The notes beneath the pieces were generated by a model. That model was not told the DNA's origin. It was given only the letters and a program-made list of their open reading frames with translations, and searched no databases. Shown here in pieces: positions 33,163 through 34,684 of a stretch of DNA of 34,684 nt. How positions within the stretch are numbered: the first letter of the stretch is position 1; every line of letters begins with the position of its first letter. The stretch is from Alphaproteobacteria bacterium (GTDB taxonomy: Bacteria; Pseudomonadota; Alphaproteobacteria; JAGPBS01), in NCBI GenBank assembly GCA_018063245.1, contig JAGPBS010000009.1, forward strand, positions 14,652-49,335, written 5' to 3'. The translations under genes and the position numbers were made by a program.

Positions 33163-34509
33163 ATGATCAAAAAAAATACACCATTGTTCATAATGGCACT
33201 CTCTTTAACAGCATTGTCATCATATGCAACTGCAAATGTCATGCATCCAACAGATGATGGCAATCGAAATGCCGGTCATGACTTCAATCTATCAATCGGT
33301 GGATATATAAAATCAATCGCTGGTTTTTATGATTCAAAGTTTATCAATCAAAATCACCGTGATTTTCAAACAGCTTCACAAGTTTATTTTACAGCAAGTA
33401 AAAAAGCGGCAAATGGTGTCGAATACAACGCATTCGTTGAATTGTACACCTCAACAGATAGCAGCATCAACAGTAGTGAAGCCTACATCACCATGAAAAC
33501 AGACTACGGCGTTGTTGGCTTTGGCGACCACCAAAGTCCTGCTGATCGTTTTACTTTCTACGCTCCAAACTTAGGATTCGGTCAAGCTGTCAGAAGCTAC
33601 AACAATGTTGTTGGCGGGTTCGGACAATCTATTAATGCTGAGTTTGAAGGATTTGTTGATGCGTCCAGCTCTTCACAAATTGGACCAAAAGCACTTGATA
33701 GTGAAAACTCAACCAGAATTTATTACCTCACACCACGTGTCAATGGGTTCAGGGCCGGTATTTCGTACGCTCCTGAATTTAACTCAGGCGAAAGCATTAT
33801 CAGAACCAAGAAAGATGGCCTAACGGCTGCAACTCCATCAATCAACGGAAGCGCCGCACTTAACAATGCGCTCATCGATTATGTACAGCCAAACCAAGAT
33901 GGAAATAGAGACCCAACGCTAGACAACCGTGGACGTGGTTCGCCAAAAGCTTTCTTCAAAAACTCTTTCAGAGATTTTATTGAGCTTGGGGCAACATGCC
34001 AAAAGAAATTTCAAGAAGTTACTTACAGACTCTCAACCACTTATGTTCACGCCGATCACAAATCTGGCGCAACCGCTGCTGGCAAACGCCGTGACATCAA
34101 TGCCTGGAGCGTTGGCGCACAATTAGACTTTGGGAAAGACTGGCGTCTTGGCGGATCCTACGTTGACAACAAGGGATCTGGGCAACTCAAGTCAAAAAAG
34201 AAACAAGATCGTCAAGCTTTTAACTTTGGTGTTGTCTACGAGCCAGGACCGCTTGGCCTTTCAGCAAATATTATCACTGAAGACTTAGGTGGCAGCAACA
34301 AGCATGGATCAGGTAAATACTTTGCTTACGGTTTTGGTACAACTTACCAATTAGCACCAGGCATTATGGTTGGATCAGACCTTGTTTTCTATGAACGCAA
34401 ATTCGGGAAAGATGATATTTCAAGATTCGTTGTACCAAGTGAATTAAAAACATCTTCGAGTAAAAGCAAAGGTTATGTTTGGCTTGTTGGTACACAGCTG
34501 AACTTCTAA
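33163..34509 (+). CDS. Outer-membrane porin (paralogue 3)
   Basis: A 448-residue porin with a signal peptide (about 1-24, cleavage after ATA or near it), a beta-barrel and the C-terminal GTQLNF. It is closest to the porin at 4422: both share GFGQAV, an FGQS insertion, LIDYVQPNQDGNRDP, RRDINAWSVGAQLDF-like text, NIITEDLGGSN and YQLAPGIMVGSDLVFYERKF. Differences cluster in likely surface loops (for example the Ser- and Asn-rich segments near 245 and 425). A lone Cys in GATCQKKF is unusual for a porin. AAGGAAACC lies about ten bases before the ATG. An intrinsic terminator follows, and an IS end starts immediately after it. Confidence 0.9.
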   Translation: MIKKNTPLFIMALSLTALSSYATANVMHPTDDGNRNAGHDFNLSIGGYIKSIAGFYDSKFINQNHRDFQTASQVYFTASKKAANGVEYNAFVELYTSTDSSINSSEAYITMKTDYGVVGFGDHQSPADRFTFYAPNLGFGQAVRSYNNVVGGFGQSINAEFEGFVDASSSSQIGPKALDSENSTRIYYLTPRVNGFRAGISYAPEFNSGESIIRTKKDGLTAATPSINGSAALNNALIDYVQPNQDGNRDPTLDNRGRGSPKAFFKNSFRDFIELGATCQKKFQEVTYRLSTTYVHADHKSGATAAGKRRDINAWSVGAQLDFGKDWRLGGSYVDNKGSGQLKSKKKQDRQAFNFGVVYEPGPLGLSANIITEDLGGSNKHGSGKYFAYGFGTTYQLAPGIMVGSDLVFYERKFGKDDISRFVVPSELKTSSSKSKGYVWLVGTQLNF

Positions 34510-34528
34510 TCACACTGAAATAATTCTT

Positions 34529-34557
34529 CAAAAAGCCCTCTGTTATGAGGGTTTTTT
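34529..34557 (+). terminator. Intrinsic terminator of porin 3
   Basis: CCCTC (34536-34540), six bases, GAGGG (34547-34551) followed by six T and preceded by five A plus AG. The IS end begins one base after the T run. Confidence 0.85.
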
Positions 34558-34558
34558 G

Positions 34559-34684
34559 TGTAGGAGCAAAATGATATTGTCCTGTTTGAGCAAGATAGAA
34601 ATGTCCGCTTTTCAGTAGGAATTTTCTTTTAAACTTATCGAGAGTTTAGATGAAAGGGGTCCGAATGAATCACAGCATAAACAT
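34559..34684 (+). mobile_element. Insertion sequence, left end (runs off the window)
   Basis: The terminal inverted repeat 34559-34612 starts TGTAG and matches 2140-2193 in inverted orientation at 52 of 54 positions. A short AT-rich leader follows, then a reading frame. The end sequence and the predicted first residues remind me of the ISNCY/IS1202-like group, an impression from memory. The element is cut by the window edge. Confidence 0.8.
34665..34684 (+). CDS. Putative IS transposase, N-terminal fragment
   Basis: Only the first residues (MNHSIN) are inside the window. The ATG at 34665 has AAGGGG five bases upstream; another in-frame ATG stands at 34650. Its place just inside a terminal inverted repeat is the main reason to call it a transposase; the sequence itself is too short to show a family. 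Confidence 0.5.

Overview
The window looks like an AT-rich alphaproteobacterial chromosome. It resembles the host-associated Holosporales/Rickettsiales-like lineages more than free-living groups, though that placement is an inference from protein style, composition and interspersed palindromes. Supporting signs are three paralogous 16-strand-type porins, a COX15-type heme A synthase, a long Sel1-repeat protein of effector-like build, a BMP-type nucleoside ABC importer and palindromic elements beginning with GTCATTGCGAG.

Region 1 (1-2200) is the accessory part. A 127-bp direct repeat flanks a small secreted PEP-CTERM-type protein gene. That gene is preceded by a textbook sigma-54 promoter with dyads further upstream. 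The right-hand repeat lies inside the 3' end of a reverse transcriptase gene read from the opposite strand, whose tail overlaps the PEP-CTERM gene antisense. Beyond the reverse transcriptase start lies a 54-bp insertion-sequence end. It is inverted relative to a nearly identical end at the right edge of the window (34559 on), where a transposase reading frame appears to begin. About 32 kb therefore lies between two outward-reading IS ends.

Region 2 (2259-12965) holds a TauE/SafE permease abutting a TPR-glycosyltransferase, two porins pointing toward each other around an alpha/beta hydrolase, heme A synthase, and a divergent 1141-residue multi-domain flavin/iron-sulfur oxidoreductase.

Region 3 (13175-31423) is one long run of minus-strand genes. 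In genome order it has a Sel1-repeat protein with a possible RelE/YoeB-like tail, prfB with its programmed +1 frameshift, penicillin-binding protein 1A and an AMIN-type cell-wall amidase. These are followed by a nucleoside uptake and breakdown cluster. Read in transcription order the cluster is: two BMP substrate-binding proteins, one duplicated-ATPase subunit, two permeases, cytidine deaminase, purine nucleoside phosphorylase, deoxyribose-phosphate aldolase, thymidine phosphorylase and an EamA transporter. Together these would import nucleosides, deaminate and phosphorolyse them, and send deoxyribose carbon to acetaldehyde and glyceraldehyde-3-phosphate. A phosphopentomutase, needed to link the phosphorylases to the aldolase, is not in the window.

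Region 4 (31614-34684) carries a LysE-type exporter, a mycobacterial-style AhpC whose stop codon is contributed by a palindromic repeat, a third porin, and the IS end. I saw no tRNA, rRNA or CRISPR array. The only stretch over 300 bases without a gene is 1-418, which holds the repeat, a short palindrome, the dyads and the sigma-54 promoter.
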